In this document: positions 39,223 to 50,049 of the stretch, one piece after another
Numbering within the stretch: the stretch's first letter is position 1
Layout: every line of letters starts with the position of its first letter
Assembly: GCA_015689775.1 (NCBI GenBank)
Contig: WVSR01000004.1
Coordinates: forward strand, 62,001-126,000
Length of the DNA stretch: 64,000 bases
Direction of reading: 5' to 3'
DNA from: Rhodobacterales bacterium LSUCC0387
GTDB lineage: Bacteria > Pseudomonadota > Alphaproteobacteria > Rhodobacterales > Rhodobacteraceae
Notes under the pieces: generated by a model
Databases searched by the model: none
What the model was told of the DNA's origin: nothing
Seen by the model: only the letters and a program-made list of their open reading frames with translations
Made by a program: the position numbers and the translations under genes

Positions 39223-40353
39223 TTAGATCGGGTCTATATCGCCCTCTGCGCGGGCTGCGTGGAAGCCCGCCTCGAACTGTGCGAATTGACTCGCCTCGAT
39301 GGCCTGACGCATCCCTTCCATAAGTTCTTGATAGTAATGCAAATTATGCCATGTCAGCAGCATCGAAGAAATAATCTCGCCTGAGCGGAACACATGATGC
39401 AGATAGCCGCGCGAGTAATTGCGACAGGCAGGACAGGTGCAATTTTCGTCCAAGGGGCGTGGGTCGTCTTGGTGGCGGGCATTTTTAATATTCACCTGCC
39501 CCCGCTGCGTCCATGCTTGGCCCGTGCGCCCAGAGCGCGAAGGCAGCACGCAATCCATCATATCAATCCCACGCGCCACGGCGCCAACGATATCATCGGG
39601 CTTGCCTACCCCCATAAGATAACGGGGTCGATCTTGGGGCAAGAAATCAGGGGCGTAATTGAGACAGTCGAACATGCCCGCCTGCCCCTCGCCAACAGCA
39701 AGGCCACCGACCGCATAACCGTCAAAGCCAATATCACAAAGCGCCTCGGCGCTCGCCTGTCGCAAATCGCGCTCTAGCCCGCCTTGCATGATCCCAAAAA
39801 GCGCATGGCCTGGCCTTTCGCCAAACGCAGCTTTCGAGCGCGCAGCCCATCGCATGGACAGCTCCATAGAGGCCGCCACGCGATCTCGATCCGCAGGCAA
39901 AGCGGGGCATTCATCGAAACACATCACAATATCCGACCCCAGCAGCGCCTGAATTTCCATACTGCGCTCGGGCGTCAACATATGTTTTGAACCATCCACA
40001 TGCGAGCGGAACGCGACCCCTTCCTCCGTCAGCCTGCGCAGATCTGATAGGCTCATCACCTGAAACCCACCACTATCGGTAAGGATCGGCTTTTTCCAAT
40101 TCATGAATGTGTGCAGGCCCCCAAAACGCGCAACCCGCTCGGCGGTCGGGCGCAGCATCAGGTGATAGGTATTGCCCAGGAGAATATCTGCACCTGTGGC
40201 CGCAACACTTTCGGGCATCATCGCCTTGACCGTTGCCGCCGTGCCCACAGGCATGAAGGCGGGCGTGCGAATTTGCCCGTGTGAGGTATAAATCACGCCA
40301 CGGCGCGCCTTGGCATCTTGGTGTAATAATTCAAACGCAAACTCTTTGGGCAC
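39223..40353 (-). CDS. tgt: Queuine tRNA-ribosyltransferase
   Basis: 376 residues from a GTG at 40353. Active-site blocks: [25 protein letters not shown], the nucleophile region [15 protein letters not shown], and the zinc site [16 protein letters not shown]. It inserts preQ1 at position 34 of tRNAs with GUN anticodons, including the tRNA-Asp genes of this window. queA lies about 11 kb away. Confidence 0.97.
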   Translation of the reverse strand: MPKEFAFELLHQDAKARRGVIYTSHGQIRTPAFMPVGTAATVKAMMPESVAATGADILLGNTYHLMLRPTAERVARFGGLHTFMNWKKPILTDSGGFQVMSLSDLRRLTEEGVAFRSHVDGSKHMLTPERSMEIQALLGSDIVMCFDECPALPADRDRVAASMELSMRWAARSKAAFGERPGHALFGIMQGGLERDLRQASAEALCDIGFDGYAVGGLAVGEGQAGMFDCLNYAPDFLPQDRPRYLMGVGKPDDIVGAVARGIDMMDCVLPSRSGRTGQAWTQRGQVNIKNARHQDDPRPLDENCTCPACRNYSRGYLHHVFRSGEIISSMLLTWHNLHYYQELMEGMRQAIEASQFAQFEAGFHAARAEGDIDPI

Positions 40354-40487
40354 GGGATAAAACCTCGCTCAGATTGGGCCTCTGTTCATATGCGATTCTG
40401 CGACAATGCCAAGGCCCGAGAATGATTTCGTCAGATGGGGTAACGTATGGAGCAAGTCTTTAAACTTTTTTGGAATAATGGGTTGGC

Positions 40488-40817
40488 TTGCCGAAATTGG
40501 GGCTGCCTGCGCTGAGGGCGAAGGTTGATACAGGCGCGCGCACCTCGGCGCTTCACGCCTTTGATATCAGCCTCATTGGCCCCGCCACCAAGCCGAAGGT
40601 GCGGTTTTTTATCAATCCAATCCTTTCCCGCCTTAATTTGGCAATTGCCTGTTCAGCAACTATGCATGACCCGCGCGATGTGACCAGTTCCAATGGTGAT
40701 ACCGAGGCGCGCTATATGATCCTCAGCCCCCAAGAAATCGACCCTTTGTGGAACGAGATTGAAATCACGATGATAGATCCTGCAAACATGAGCTATCGGA
40801 TGCTTCTGGAGCGGTAG
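40488..40817 (+). pseudogene. Truncated RimK-associated ATP-dependent zinc protease-like gene (DUF785)
   Basis: The frame from TTG 40488 carries the core of the retropepsin-like DUF785 family: LGLPALRAKVDTGARTSALHA with the DTGA aspartate, ARDVTSSNGxTE-like DPRDVTSSNGDTEARY, and MSYRMLLER. Upstream, the family N-terminus (a GW pair) appears in another frame just before 40487. The C-terminus stops at MLLER where relatives continue for about 25 residues. So the gene has lost both ends and is about 109 residues instead of about 150. It might still be translated. Confidence 0.65.
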
Positions 40818-40995
40818 GCGATTGGAGCTAATTGGATCATCACTCTCTCAGAAGGTTTCTGTCAGCCGCAACGCTGTTACGAGGTATATCACACCGCTGC
40901 GATGATGGGCATGACATGACGTTGCCCTTGCCCTTAGTCCACCCTTTCCTTATATGTTTAGTCAGGAATTCGTCCCGCAAAGGATATGGCCCAAG

Positions 40996-41373
40996 ATGAC
41001 CAGCACTCCCGATCCGATGCCGCAAGAAACATTTGAAGGTGCGCCTTTGATTGCGCCCTCTAGCACGGACCACCCACTGTATGACAGGTTGGTTGAGGCC
41101 TGCCGCACTGTTTATGATCCCGAAATTCCGGTGAATATTTATGATCTGGGCTTGGTTTACACGATCAATATCGATGCTGAAAATGCAGTCGAGGTGATCA
41201 TGACCCTAACTGCACCAGGCTGTCCTGTTGCGGGCGAGATGCCCGGATGGGTGGCGGATGCAATCGAGCCGCTAGAAGGGATCAAGCAGGTCGATGTTAA
41301 GCTGACATGGGAACCCCCATGGGGCATGGATATGATGAGCGATGAAGCCCGTCTTGAGCTAGGGTTCATGTAA
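40996..41373 (+). CDS. sufT: SufT-like DUF59 iron-sulfur assembly factor
   Basis: 125 residues from ATG 40996. The core YDPEIPVNIYDLGLVYTI and LTAPGCPVAGEMPGWV match the MIP18/DUF59 family, in which a conserved Cys and Asp help iron-sulfur maturation. It ends 1 nt before the HesB-like gene, the order seen at the end of suf operons, but the other suf genes are not here. Confidence 0.88.
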   Translation: MTSTPDPMPQETFEGAPLIAPSSTDHPLYDRLVEACRTVYDPEIPVNIYDLGLVYTINIDAENAVEVIMTLTAPGCPVAGEMPGWVADAIEPLEGIKQVDVKLTWEPPWGMDMMSDEARLELGFM

Positions 41374-41374
41374 G

Positions 41375-41752
41375 ATGTTCGTCATTCCAGGAAAAGCGGC
41401 TGTAACCCTCACCCCCGCTGCGATTGGGCAAATCAAAAAACTGATGACGCGTGACGGGCATCAGGGGCTGCGCATTGGGGTAAAAAAGGGCGGCTGCGCC
41501 GGCATGGAATATACGATGGACTACGCCGCAGAGATTGACCCCCATGACGAGGTGGTCGAGGTCGACGGCGCGCGCGTGATGATTGCGCCCATGGCGCAAA
41601 TGTTCCTCTTTGGCACAGAGATAGATTATCAAACCTCGCTTCTTGAGGCAGGGTTCAAATTCAATAACCCCAATGTAGCTGATGCATGTGGCTGTGGTGA
41701 ATCGATCAAGTTTAAGGATGTTTTGGAACTCAACGCAGAACGTGAGCCCTGA
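41375..41752 (+). CDS. HesB/IscA-type iron-sulfur carrier (SufA-like)
   Basis: 125 residues. It has the A-type carrier pattern: one Cys in VKKGGCAGMEYTM and two in ACGCGESIKF near the C-terminus. It starts 1 nt after the SufT-like gene, so they are surely co-transcribed. It is likely to pass Fe-S clusters to client proteins. Confidence 0.92.
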   Translation: MFVIPGKAAVTLTPAAIGQIKKLMTRDGHQGLRIGVKKGGCAGMEYTMDYAAEIDPHDEVVEVDGARVMIAPMAQMFLFGTEIDYQTSLLEAGFKFNNPNVADACGCGESIKFKDVLELNAEREP

Positions 41753-41802
41753 CACACCACATCCCTTGCCAAGGGCAATTAGTGCCCCCTGTAGTGAACC
41801 CG

Positions 41803-42711
41803 CTAGCTCGTTTTCATATGCAGATAGGTTTCTCCATAGCGACGACTGAGGTGATCGCCTGCACGGATCACCTGCTCTGACCCTGCAGGCGCGACATTGG
41901 CATCAAAATTAGGGTTGAAGAAGAGCGGAATTGAAATGCGCTCTTCAGGGCCACCTTTGACACGGTGCAATGTGGCCTTCACCCCGCCCTCGCTCCACAT
42001 CTCAAGCATTTCGCCAAAATTGATGACAAAGACACCTGGCTCAACCACGATAGGCAACCATGACCCGTCCCGCATCTCCACCTCAAGACCCGCCTGCCCA
42101 TCCGTGGCCAAGAGGGTGAGGCAGCCATAATCGGTATGGGCCGCGATGCCAAAATCCTTTTCGCCCGCCCAATCTGGACGGGGCGGATAGAAATTTGCCC
42201 GCAACAGCGCCATCGGGCGGTCGAATTTATCGGCGAAATAGTCCCCGTCCCTGCCGACCGCCCGCGCAATGGCTACCAATAGGGCCAAGGACACAGCGCG
42301 TGCTTGCGCAAAATACTGCTCGACTGTTTCTTGGAAACTTTCAGGGGCTTCAGGCCAAAGGTTTGGCGCATAAACGGGAAAATGCGCCATTGGATCGCCA
42401 TCGGGCAACGGTAAGCCACAGTCGAATACTTGTTTGTAATCGGGGTTTGCCTTCGGGTCGACCTGTTCGGATTTGGATGCACCCCACCCGCGATTGGCTC
42501 CTGTGCGTGCCATATCAACGGCCACTTTGGCCGCATCATCCATTTTGAAAAAACAGCGATAGAGCGCAATTAAATCCTGAACAGCATCCGCCGAGATAAG
42601 AGTATTCTCAAGCGTCAAAAACCCAATGTCACGTGCGCCATAGGCGATAGTCTCAAGGGTGGCGGCATCACCTTCGATCATTTTCTGAAAATCAATTCGC
42701 GGTATCGTCAC
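41803..42711 (-). CDS. 2-oxoglutarate/Fe(II)-dependent oxygenase, isopenicillin-N-synthase family
   Basis: 302 residues from a GTG at 42711, which has a GGTGAG box. The frame runs 94 codons further upstream antisense to tpiA, but this lacks similarity. The iron site is HTDYGCLTLL (HxD) with the distal His in ATLHRVKGG, and the 2-oxoglutarate site is ERISIPLFFNPNFD. The N-terminus has the DIOX_N-type FLTLENTLI-like segment. Relatives include ethylene-forming enzyme and clavaminate-type oxidases, so the substrate is not predictable. Confidence 0.9.
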   Translation of the reverse strand: MTIPRIDFQKMIEGDAATLETIAYGARDIGFLTLENTLISADAVQDLIALYRCFFKMDDAAKVAVDMARTGANRGWGASKSEQVDPKANPDYKQVFDCGLPLPDGDPMAHFPVYAPNLWPEAPESFQETVEQYFAQARAVSLALLVAIARAVGRDGDYFADKFDRPMALLRANFYPPRPDWAGEKDFGIAAHTDYGCLTLLATDGQAGLEVEMRDGSWLPIVVEPGVFVINFGEMLEMWSEGGVKATLHRVKGGPEERISIPLFFNPNFDANVAPAGSEQVIRAGDHLSRRYGETYLHMKTS

Positions 42712-42788
42712 GATTCTCACCCCATATTGGCTTGACCCTCGGTTGCATCCTTGCCACCCATAAAACCAAAGATAAAGAGGAGAGCGCG

Positions 42789-43541
42789 ATGCGTAGAAAA
42801 CTTGCCGCAGGAAATTGGAAGATGAATGGGCTTTCGGCAAATATGGTCGAAGTGCAAAGCCTGATTTCGGCATTCCCGGCCCCACAGCCGGTCGATATCT
42901 TGATCTGTCCGCCCGCGACCTTGCTTGGCGCGATTGCAGCACAGTGCCGCGACAGCGCCATCGCGCTTGGGGGGCAGTATTGCCACATTGCAAATTCAGG
43001 GGCGCACACAGGCGATATTTCCGCGCCGATGCTCAAGGATGCGGGAGCGAATTATGTAATTGTGGGCCATTCCGAGCGGCGCGCTGATCACGGCGAAACC
43101 AATGCCCAAGTGCGCGCACAGGCCGAGGTGGCGCAGGCGGCGGGGCTGACACCTATCATCTGCTTAGGCGAAAGCGAGGCAGAACGGCGGGCAGGCCATG
43201 CCCGCGCAGTGGTTGAAGCACAGCTTGACGCGTCTCTCCCTGATCAGGGCAAGTTTGTCATAGCCTATGAGCCGATTTGGGCGATTGGCACAGGGCTTAT
43301 CCCTGAACTGGGCGATATTGCTGAAATCCATGATGCTATGCGCGCCAATCTGACTGCGCGCTACGGCGCGGATGCAGCAGAAAGCTTGCCGCTGCTCTAT
43401 GGCGGGTCAGTCAAGCCGACCAATGCCGTCGAGATTTTCGCGCTTGAAAATGTCGATGGCGCATTGGTGGGGGGGGCTTCGCTTAATGCACAGGATTTTG
43501 GCCCCGTCATAACGGCTTTAGCCGCATCAGACGGAGCCTAA
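42789..43541 (+). CDS. tpiA: Triosephosphate isomerase
   Basis: 250 residues from ATG 42789 with an AGAGGAGAG ribosome site. Active-site segments are AGNWKMNGL (Lys), VGHSERRAD (His) and AYEPIWAIGTG (Glu), with the C-terminal LLYGGSVKPTNA phosphate loop. Complete and typical. Confidence 0.97.
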   Translation: MRRKLAAGNWKMNGLSANMVEVQSLISAFPAPQPVDILICPPATLLGAIAAQCRDSAIALGGQYCHIANSGAHTGDISAPMLKDAGANYVIVGHSERRADHGETNAQVRAQAEVAQAAGLTPIICLGESEAERRAGHARAVVEAQLDASLPDQGKFVIAYEPIWAIGTGLIPELGDIAEIHDAMRANLTARYGADAAESLPLLYGGSVKPTNAVEIFALENVDGALVGGASLNAQDFGPVITALAASDGA

Positions 43542-43546
43542 ACGCG

Positions 43547-44782
43547 TTAATTGGCCGCGACAAAGCGCTGTATCACCAACCTCACTATGCCTGCGCTGTT
43601 ATCATATTGTCGCAAACCCACCAAATAGCTACCCGCGCCAAGGGGCTGCACGATTTGGCTGTCATATCCAGACCCACTATCGTCATTATAGGCAAGCTCA
43701 CGCCCCACGGGGTCATAAAGGGCGAGAATTGGATCGGAATTACCCATGCCTACCGCATCAATTAGCAACAGCCCATCCTCTGGCATGGAGACAAGGAACC
43801 ATTGCGCCTTGCCTGACACGCTAACATCGCGCACGAACTGCCCCGAAATTGCGCCCAAATCCGTGATTGGATAGCTGCCACCGATGGGGGGGCTGGCCTC
43901 AAGCGCCTCATACATCTGCTGCACGGCGCGCATCGGGTCATAATCTCGCAAGGTCACTGTCACAGGCGCGTTTTGATCTGACAAGGCGCGCATTGCGATA
44001 CAATAGCTGCCCACAGGTAGCGGATCAGCCATATCAATTTGGCTATCAAGACCTATATGGTCATCATTTTCCGCCAAGAGCTGCCCATCTGGCCCATAGA
44101 GGTAAATGTAAGGATCAGCCACACTGTTTTCGGCCTGAATGGTCACTGCCGTTGGGGCCGCAAGGCCAAAGCGATAATAGGGCGTGCTTGCCACGCTGCT
44201 CGTTTGACTGATGCCTGCGCTGAGCTCAACTTGGCTTGAGGCCCCTGCGCCCAAAACCGTGGCGGGCGTGTCGACCGTGCAAGGGGTGACACCGGCAAAG
44301 CTGCCTGTGCCCGCATCCAAACCCGTTGTCAGCGCAGGATCGCGATCACTTAGCCCGATACGCAGGTCAACCGCGCCAGCGGTTCCGCTGAAATCGCTCA
44401 TCGCAACGCAATAGCGCCCAGCAGCCAAATTAATTTCACCGCGTGCAGCAAGGTTTCCGCCGCTATCGTCATCATTCAATATCAGACGCCCCGTTTCGTC
44501 ATAGAGATCCAAAACGGGATCAACCCCACCCTGCCCCACCACCTCAACGCGCAGATTTGCAGGTTGCGATAATGTGAATAGCCCGACCGCCTGATTGCCC
44601 GCAGGCAGGCCAAGACCCGTCAGATCAAAGGGCGCGCTTGATCGGCTCAGATCAGAGGCGGCCTCGGTGCCATTGGCCCAAAGGCCCATGGCCCCCATCC
44701 CCCCACAAAAATTCTGCGCGAAGGCAGGGTTGCTTGCCGCAAAGAGCCCCAGTGACAAGGAAAAAGATACACGCAACGACAT
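43547..44782 (-). CDS. Secreted protein with three PPC-like beta domains
   Basis: 411 residues from ATG 44782 (an ATG at 44806 is possible). A signal peptide ends ...ASNPAFA. Three similar beta-sandwich repeats each carry a DPxLxLYDxxG core followed by an acidic NDD turn: near residues 88-108 (DPVLDLYDETGRLILNDDD), 230-250 (DPYIYLYGPDGQLLAENDD) and 360-380 (DPILALYDPVGRELAYNDD). This is the pattern of bacterial pre-peptidase C-terminal domains, but no catalytic domain is attached. It converges on tpiA with 5 nt between the stops. Probably periplasmic or extracellular; function unknown. Confidence 0.8.
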   Translation of the reverse strand: MSLRVSFSLSLGLFAASNPAFAQNFCGGMGAMGLWANGTEAASDLSRSSAPFDLTGLGLPAGNQAVGLFTLSQPANLRVEVVGQGGVDPVLDLYDETGRLILNDDDSGGNLAARGEINLAAGRYCVAMSDFSGTAGAVDLRIGLSDRDPALTTGLDAGTGSFAGVTPCTVDTPATVLGAGASSQVELSAGISQTSSVASTPYYRFGLAAPTAVTIQAENSVADPYIYLYGPDGQLLAENDDHIGLDSQIDMADPLPVGSYCIAMRALSDQNAPVTVTLRDYDPMRAVQQMYEALEASPPIGGSYPITDLGAISGQFVRDVSVSGKAQWFLVSMPEDGLLLIDAVGMGNSDPILALYDPVGRELAYNDDSGSGYDSQIVQPLGAGSYLVGLRQYDNSAGIVRLVIQRFVAAN

Positions 44783-44870
44783 TCGGTAACCCCTATTGTG
44801 CTTCATCCATCAAGCAAAGCTTAGACCCAATCAAGGCCGAAGGGGGGAAAATTTGTGTGAAGAGGCAAAT

Positions 44871-47738
44871 CTATTGCGCCGCCGTGACTTGGGCCGCGGG
44901 CAACATAGGGCTCAAATAGCGCCCAGTATGCGATGCAGCAACGCCCGCGACATCCTCAGGCGTGCCTGTGGCCACGACCTGCCCCCCACCATCGCCACCT
45001 TCGGGGCCAATGTCGATCAGCCAATCGGCAGTTTTGATCACATCGAGATTATGCTCAATCACCACCACAGAATTGCCCTGATCAACCAATTCATGCAGCA
45101 CTTCCAACAGTTTGCGCACATCTTCGAAATGCAAACCCGTGGTGGGTTCATCCAAGATATAGAGGGTGCGGCCCGTGGCGCGTTTGCTCAATTCCTTGGA
45201 CAATTTCACACGCTGCGCCTCGCCGCCCGACAAAGTGGTCGCTTGTTGGCCCACCTTGATATAGCCAAGCCCCACGCGCATCAGCGCATCCATTTTCTCA
45301 CGAATGGACGGCACAGCTTTGAAAAACTCCTGCGCGTCTTCGACAGTCATGTCCAAAACATCAGCAATGCTTTTGCCTTTGAAAGTCACCTCAAGGGTTT
45401 CGCGGTTATACCGCTTTCCCTTGCAGGTTTCACATTCCACATAGACATCGGGCAAGAAGTGCATCTCAATCTTGATCACCCCATCGCCTTGACATGCCTC
45501 GCAGCGCCCACCTTTGACGTTGAAGCTGAACCGCCCCGGCTTGTAGCCGCGCGCCTTGGCCTCGGGCAGGCCTGCGAACCAATCACGGATTGGCGTGAAG
45601 GCGCCTGTATAGGTCGCGGGGTTCGAGCGTGGCGTGCGCCCAATCGGCCGTTGGTCAATATCGATCACCTTATCGAGATGTTCTAGCCCTTTGATCGTTT
45701 CGCAAGGAGCAGGTGTCTGGCGCGCGCCATTAAGCCGAGCTGAGGCTGTTTTGAATAGGGTTTCAATCGTCAGGGTGGATTTTCCTCCACCCGAAACACC
45801 CGTGACGCAGACAAATTTCCCAAGCGGGAAATCCACTGTCACCCCCTGCAGGTTGTTGCCTGTCGCGTTGACCACGGTCACGACTTTGCCGCCCTTTTTG
45901 CCCTTGCGCCGCTCTTGGGGCACAGCAATCTCACGGCTGCCCGACAGATATTGCCCCGTGATTGAGGCAGGGTTTTCCATGATCGCAAGCGGCGTGCCAG
46001 AAGCCACAACTTGCCCACCATGCACCCCTGCACCTGGGCCGATATCAAGAACATAATCCGCCTCACGAATGGCTTCCTCGTCATGCTCAACAACGATGAC
46101 GGTATTGCCCTGGTCGCGCAGGTTTTTCAGCGTATCCAAAAGCCGCGAATTGTCGCGCTGATGCAGACCAATTGAAGGTTCATCCAGCACATAAAGCACC
46201 CCCGTCAAGCCCGAGCCGATCTGGCTGGCCAGACGGATTCGTTGGCTTTCGCCACCCGACAAGGTGCCAGCATTGCGCGACAGCGTCAGGTAATCCAACC
46301 CCACATTGTTCAGAAACCCAAGCCTTTCGCGGATCTCTTTCAGGATCGCGCGGGCGATTTCGTTTTTTTGGGCACTCAAGGCGCCGGGCACAGTGTCGAC
46401 CCAATCATAGGCTTGACGAATGGACATTTGCACAACCCCACCCACATGAAGGCCACCAATTTTTACCGCCAAAGCCTCGGCCCGCAGGCGATGACCACCG
46501 CACGCGCCACAAGGGCGATTGTTTTGATAGCGTTCAAATTCCTCGCGAATCCATGCGCTATCAGTTTCGCGATAGCGGCGTTCCATATTGGGGATCACAC
46601 CCTCAAACACGCGGGAAACCTGATAAACCCGCCCGCCCTCATCATAACGAAAGGCGATTTCTTCCTGGCCAGAGCCGCGTAAGAACACATCTTGCACTGC
46701 CTGAGGCATGTCTTTCCATTGCGCTTTAGGGTCAAAGCCGTAATGACGGGCAATGGCCTCGATGGTTTGCAGAAAATAGGGCGATTTGCCCTTGCGCCAT
46801 GGCGCAATGGCCCCATCGGCAAGGCTAAGCGTGACATCAGGCACCATCAGCCGTTCATCAAAAAACAGCTCATGCCCCAACCCATCACAAGACGGGCACG
46901 CCCCAAAGGGCGCGTTGAAAGAGAACAAGCGCGGCTCAATTTCAGGAATGGTAAAGCCTGAGACAGGACAGGCGAAATTCTCGGAAAACGTAATCCGCTC
47001 AGGATCGCCTTCCTTTGGTGCAGTCTCCAGAATGGCAATCCCATCGGCCAGATCAAGCGCCGTGCGCAAACTATCGGCCAGACGCGTTTCACTGCCCGCA
47101 CGCACCACAATGCGATCCACCACAACGTCAATATCGTGGCGAAATTTCTTGTCCAAGCTTGGCGGGGTTTCTAATTCATAAAACGCCCCATCTACCTTGA
47201 CCCTTTGAAACCCCTGCTTGCGCAGCTCCAGCATTTCTTTGCGATATTCGCCTTTGCGGTCGCGCACGATCGGGGCCAAGAGATAGGCGCGGGTTCCCTC
47301 CTCCATGCCCATAATGCGGTCGACCATGTCCTGAACCTGCTGCGCCTCAATGGGCAGACCTGTTGCGGGGCTATAGGGCGTGCCCACGCGCGCAAACAAC
47401 AAGCGCATATAGTCGTAAATTTCGGTCACGGTTCCCACGGTCGAGCGCGGGTTTTTCGAGGTGGTTTTCTGCTCAATGGAAATCGCAGGCGACAGCCCCG
47501 AAATGTGATCCATGTCGGGCTTTTGCATCATATCAAGGAATTGCCGCGCATAGGCGCTGAGGCTTTCAACATAGCGGCGCTGCCCTTCGGCATAGATCGT
47601 GTCAAAGGCCAGTGACGATTTCCCTGATCCCGATAGGCCCGTGATCACGGTCAGTTGGTCGCGGGGAATATCGACATCGATATTCTTCAAATTATGCTCG
47701 CGTGCGCCGCGCACTTCGATTTTCTTTAATTCCGCCAT
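44871..47738 (-). CDS. uvrA: Excinuclease ABC subunit A
   Basis: 955 residues from ATG 47738 ([20 protein letters not shown]). Two ABC modules are seen: Walker [15 protein letters not shown] and [14 protein letters not shown], signatures [16 protein letters not shown] and [15 protein letters not shown], with zinc-finger Cys pairs between ([17 protein letters not shown]). It is the damage sensor of nucleotide excision repair. Confidence 0.97.
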   Translation of the reverse strand: MAELKKIEVRGAREHNLKNIDVDIPRDQLTVITGLSGSGKSSLAFDTIYAEGQRRYVESLSAYARQFLDMMQKPDMDHISGLSPAISIEQKTTSKNPRSTVGTVTEIYDYMRLLFARVGTPYSPATGLPIEAQQVQDMVDRIMGMEEGTRAYLLAPIVRDRKGEYRKEMLELRKQGFQRVKVDGAFYELETPPSLDKKFRHDIDVVVDRIVVRAGSETRLADSLRTALDLADGIAILETAPKEGDPERITFSENFACPVSGFTIPEIEPRLFSFNAPFGACPSCDGLGHELFFDERLMVPDVTLSLADGAIAPWRKGKSPYFLQTIEAIARHYGFDPKAQWKDMPQAVQDVFLRGSGQEEIAFRYDEGGRVYQVSRVFEGVIPNMERRYRETDSAWIREEFERYQNNRPCGACGGHRLRAEALAVKIGGLHVGGVVQMSIRQAYDWVDTVPGALSAQKNEIARAILKEIRERLGFLNNVGLDYLTLSRNAGTLSGGESQRIRLASQIGSGLTGVLYVLDEPSIGLHQRDNSRLLDTLKNLRDQGNTVIVVEHDEEAIREADYVLDIGPGAGVHGGQVVASGTPLAIMENPASITGQYLSGSREIAVPQERRKGKKGGKVVTVVNATGNNLQGVTVDFPLGKFVCVTGVSGGGKSTLTIETLFKTASARLNGARQTPAPCETIKGLEHLDKVIDIDQRPIGRTPRSNPATYTGAFTPIRDWFAGLPEAKARGYKPGRFSFNVKGGRCEACQGDGVIKIEMHFLPDVYVECETCKGKRYNRETLEVTFKGKSIADVLDMTVEDAQEFFKAVPSIREKMDALMRVGLGYIKVGQQATTLSGGEAQRVKLSKELSKRATGRTLYILDEPTTGLHFEDVRKLLEVLHELVDQGNSVVVIEHNLDVIKTADWLIDIGPEGGDGGGQVVATGTPEDVAGVAASHTGRYLSPMLPAAQVTAAQ

Positions 47739-47752
47739 CTGACCGCCCGATC

Positions 47753-47860
47753 CTATATTGATGCGCCACAAGCTAGGGCGATCCTGTGCCTGCGCCAGTG
47801 CCACAAAGCAAGGATGAGGATGGCGAGAACAAAACCGAAACGCGTAAACCTGTCAAGCAT
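47753..47860 (-). CDS. Possible 35-residue membrane peptide upstream of uvrA
   Basis: Starts [20 protein letters not shown] and ends with a basic HWRRHR segment, a plausible single span. It lies 14 nt upstream of uvrA on the same strand. No clear ribosome site was seen and I recognise no family, so it may be chance. Confidence 0.22.
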   Translation of the reverse strand: MLDRFTRFGFVLAILILALWHWRRHRIALACGASI

Positions 47861-47930
47861 GGCGCTAGAACGGCAAAAAGGGCAAGGTTGCCCCTGCCCC
47901 AATAACCCAGACACCTGAGACGCAGGCCCC

Positions 47931-49325
47931 CTAGATATGGATCGCCCGCCCATAGGCATCAAGAACCGCCTCATGCATCATCTCTGACAAGGTTGGATGC
48001 GGGAAAACGGTCTCCATCATGTCTTCTTCTGTGGTTTCCAGCTTGCGCCCCACCACATAGCCTTGGATCAGTTCGGTCACTTCCGCACCCACCATGTGCG
48101 CGCCCAAAAGCTCCCCCGTTTTGGAATCAAACACGGTTTTGATCAGCCCTTCAGGCTCGCCCAAGGCAATTGCCTTGCCATTGCCAATAAAGGGGAAGCG
48201 ACCCACTTTTACGGCGTAACCTGCGGCTTTGGCCTTTTCTTCGGTCAAACCGACCGAGGCGATTTGCGGGTGACAATAGGTGCAGCCTGCGATGCTTTCA
48301 GGTTTCACAGCGTGAACCTTGCACCCTGCAATCATCTCGGCGACCATCACGCCTTCGTGGCTGGCCTTGTGCGCTAGCCAAGGCGCGCCTGCGACATCGC
48401 CAATTGCATAAAGCCCGTCCACGCCCGTACGGCAATATTCATCCGTCACGACATGGGTGCGGTCTATTTTGACCCCAAGCCCCTCTAGGCCCAAGCCCTC
48501 AACATTGCCGACAATACCAACGGCAGAAATAACTGTGTCGAATTCTTGCGTCTCAACCTTGCCGCCCATTTCGATATGCGCTGTGACCTTATCAGCCGCG
48601 CGATCCAGTTTCTTGACCACGGCCTTTTGCAGAATTTTCATCCCCTGCTTTTCAAAGGCCTTTTTGGCAAAGGCGGAAATCTCAGCATCTTCCACGGGCA
48701 GGATGCGATCCATCACCTCAACAACTGTCGTCTCAGCGCCCAGCGTGTTATAGAAACTTGCGAATTCAATCCCAATCGCGCCCGACCCAATGACAAGCAA
48801 TTTCTTAGGCATATGCGGAGGGGTCAGTGCCGATTTATAGGCCCATACGCGCTTGCCATCCGCCTCTAGGCCCGGCAGTTCGCGGGCACGGGCGCCTGTG
48901 GCCAGAATGATATGTTTGGCGGTCAGCGTTTTCACGCCATCCTCCGCCTTCACCTCGACCTTGCCCTTTGAGGGGATTATGGCCGCGCCCATCACGACTG
49001 TGACCTTGTTCTTTTTCATCAAGTGGCCCACGCCCGAATTCAGCTGTTTGGCCACATTGCGCGAGCGTTTCACGACCGCATCCAAATCATAGGAAATCCC
49101 ATCCGCAGACAGACCGAATTCCTTAGCGCGGTGCATCAGGTGGAAAACTTCGGACGAGCGCAGCATGGCCTTGGTTGGGATACAGCCCCAATTGAGACAA
49201 ATCCCGCCCATATGTTCCCGCTCGACAATCGCAACTTTCAGCCCCAATTGGCTGGCGCGGATCGCGGCCACATAGCCCCCGGGGCCTGCACCGATGACGA
49301 TTACGTCGAAATCTTGGTTGGACAT
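47931..49325 (-). CDS. lpdA: Dihydrolipoyl dehydrogenase
   Basis: 464 residues. FAD site VIGAGPGGYVAAIRASQLG, redox pair in GGICLNWGCIPTKAML, NAD site VIGSGAIGIEFASFYNTLG, and the C-terminal His-Glu pair in FPHPTLSEMMHEAVLDA. It is the E3 component for 2-oxoacid dehydrogenase complexes; none of their other genes is adjacent. The start has a GCAGGAGAA box. Confidence 0.96.
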   Translation of the reverse strand: MSNQDFDVIVIGAGPGGYVAAIRASQLGLKVAIVEREHMGGICLNWGCIPTKAMLRSSEVFHLMHRAKEFGLSADGISYDLDAVVKRSRNVAKQLNSGVGHLMKKNKVTVVMGAAIIPSKGKVEVKAEDGVKTLTAKHIILATGARARELPGLEADGKRVWAYKSALTPPHMPKKLLVIGSGAIGIEFASFYNTLGAETTVVEVMDRILPVEDAEISAFAKKAFEKQGMKILQKAVVKKLDRAADKVTAHIEMGGKVETQEFDTVISAVGIVGNVEGLGLEGLGVKIDRTHVVTDEYCRTGVDGLYAIGDVAGAPWLAHKASHEGVMVAEMIAGCKVHAVKPESIAGCTYCHPQIASVGLTEEKAKAAGYAVKVGRFPFIGNGKAIALGEPEGLIKTVFDSKTGELLGAHMVGAEVTELIQGYVVGRKLETTEEDMMETVFPHPTLSEMMHEAVLDAYGRAIHI

Positions 49326-49425
49326 GGCAGTTCTCCTGCAATTCGGGCCACGCAGGGGCGGCGGGATTCGGAATTGTTCAACGTTAAACTATCTCTAAAC
49401 CATCTCTGATCGCGCCGCAATCTAT

Positions 49426-50004
49426 CTAAGATTCCTGCAGGCTGCGCAGCACAGAACCATAACCGCCCGCGTCTAGAAACGCCTGTTCTTCTGCGGTCAT
49501 ATCCCGCCCCAAATCCGCGTTTCGATAGGGAAAACGGCCAAATCGGCGGATAATTTCAGCATGGGCGCGGGCATGGATCACATTGCCCTGCCCCGTCTGC
49601 GGCATCCGCGTTTCTATCAACTCAATCGCGCGGGTTTGATCTGCCAAATCCTCGGAATGCATGAAGGGCAGGTAGAAAAACTGACGTTCAGGCTCTTGGA
49701 TGCTCAGATCATGGCCCATTTCTAGCGCGTCCTTGGCCAATCCCAAAACCTTTGCATCGGTGGCAAAGGCCCGCGGGTCGGCGCGAAACATATTGCGCGG
49801 GAATTGATCCATCAGGATCATCAGCGCCAAGGCAGTCGGGGCGGCATTGATCCAATGATCCATCGCGCCTGCTGCTGCCCCCTGCCATGCCGTGCCAAAA
49901 CGGGCGCGAATTTCAGCGTCAAAATCATCATCGGGGCGATACCACGCCTCGGGCCCTGCCCCGATCCAGAACTCTGTGATCTCTTGCGCCAGTGGTTCTG
50001 CCAT
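49426..50004 (-). CDS. DUF924 family protein
   Basis: 192 residues with the family blocks EFWIGAGPEAWY at the N-terminus, LALMILMDQFPRNMFR, and FYLPFMHSEDLADQ and FGRFPYRN further on. The family is all-helical, resembles tetratricopeptide folds, and has no assigned function. It lies between lpdA and an MFS gene on the same strand. Confidence 0.9.
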   Translation of the reverse strand: MAEPLAQEITEFWIGAGPEAWYRPDDDFDAEIRARFGTAWQGAAAGAMDHWINAAPTALALMILMDQFPRNMFRADPRAFATDAKVLGLAKDALEMGHDLSIQEPERQFFYLPFMHSEDLADQTRAIELIETRMPQTGQGNVIHARAHAEIIRRFGRFPYRNADLGRDMTAEEQAFLDAGGYGSVLRSLQES

Positions 50005-50049
50005 CCGATCTTCCCCCTTTAAACCATTGTCAAAGAGAGACTGCCACGA

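Noticed and set aside
42712-42993. N-terminal extension of the 2OG-Fe(II) oxygenase
   Set aside because: The extra 94 codons are antisense to tpiA, lack similarity and have no ribosome site. The GTG at 42711 has one.
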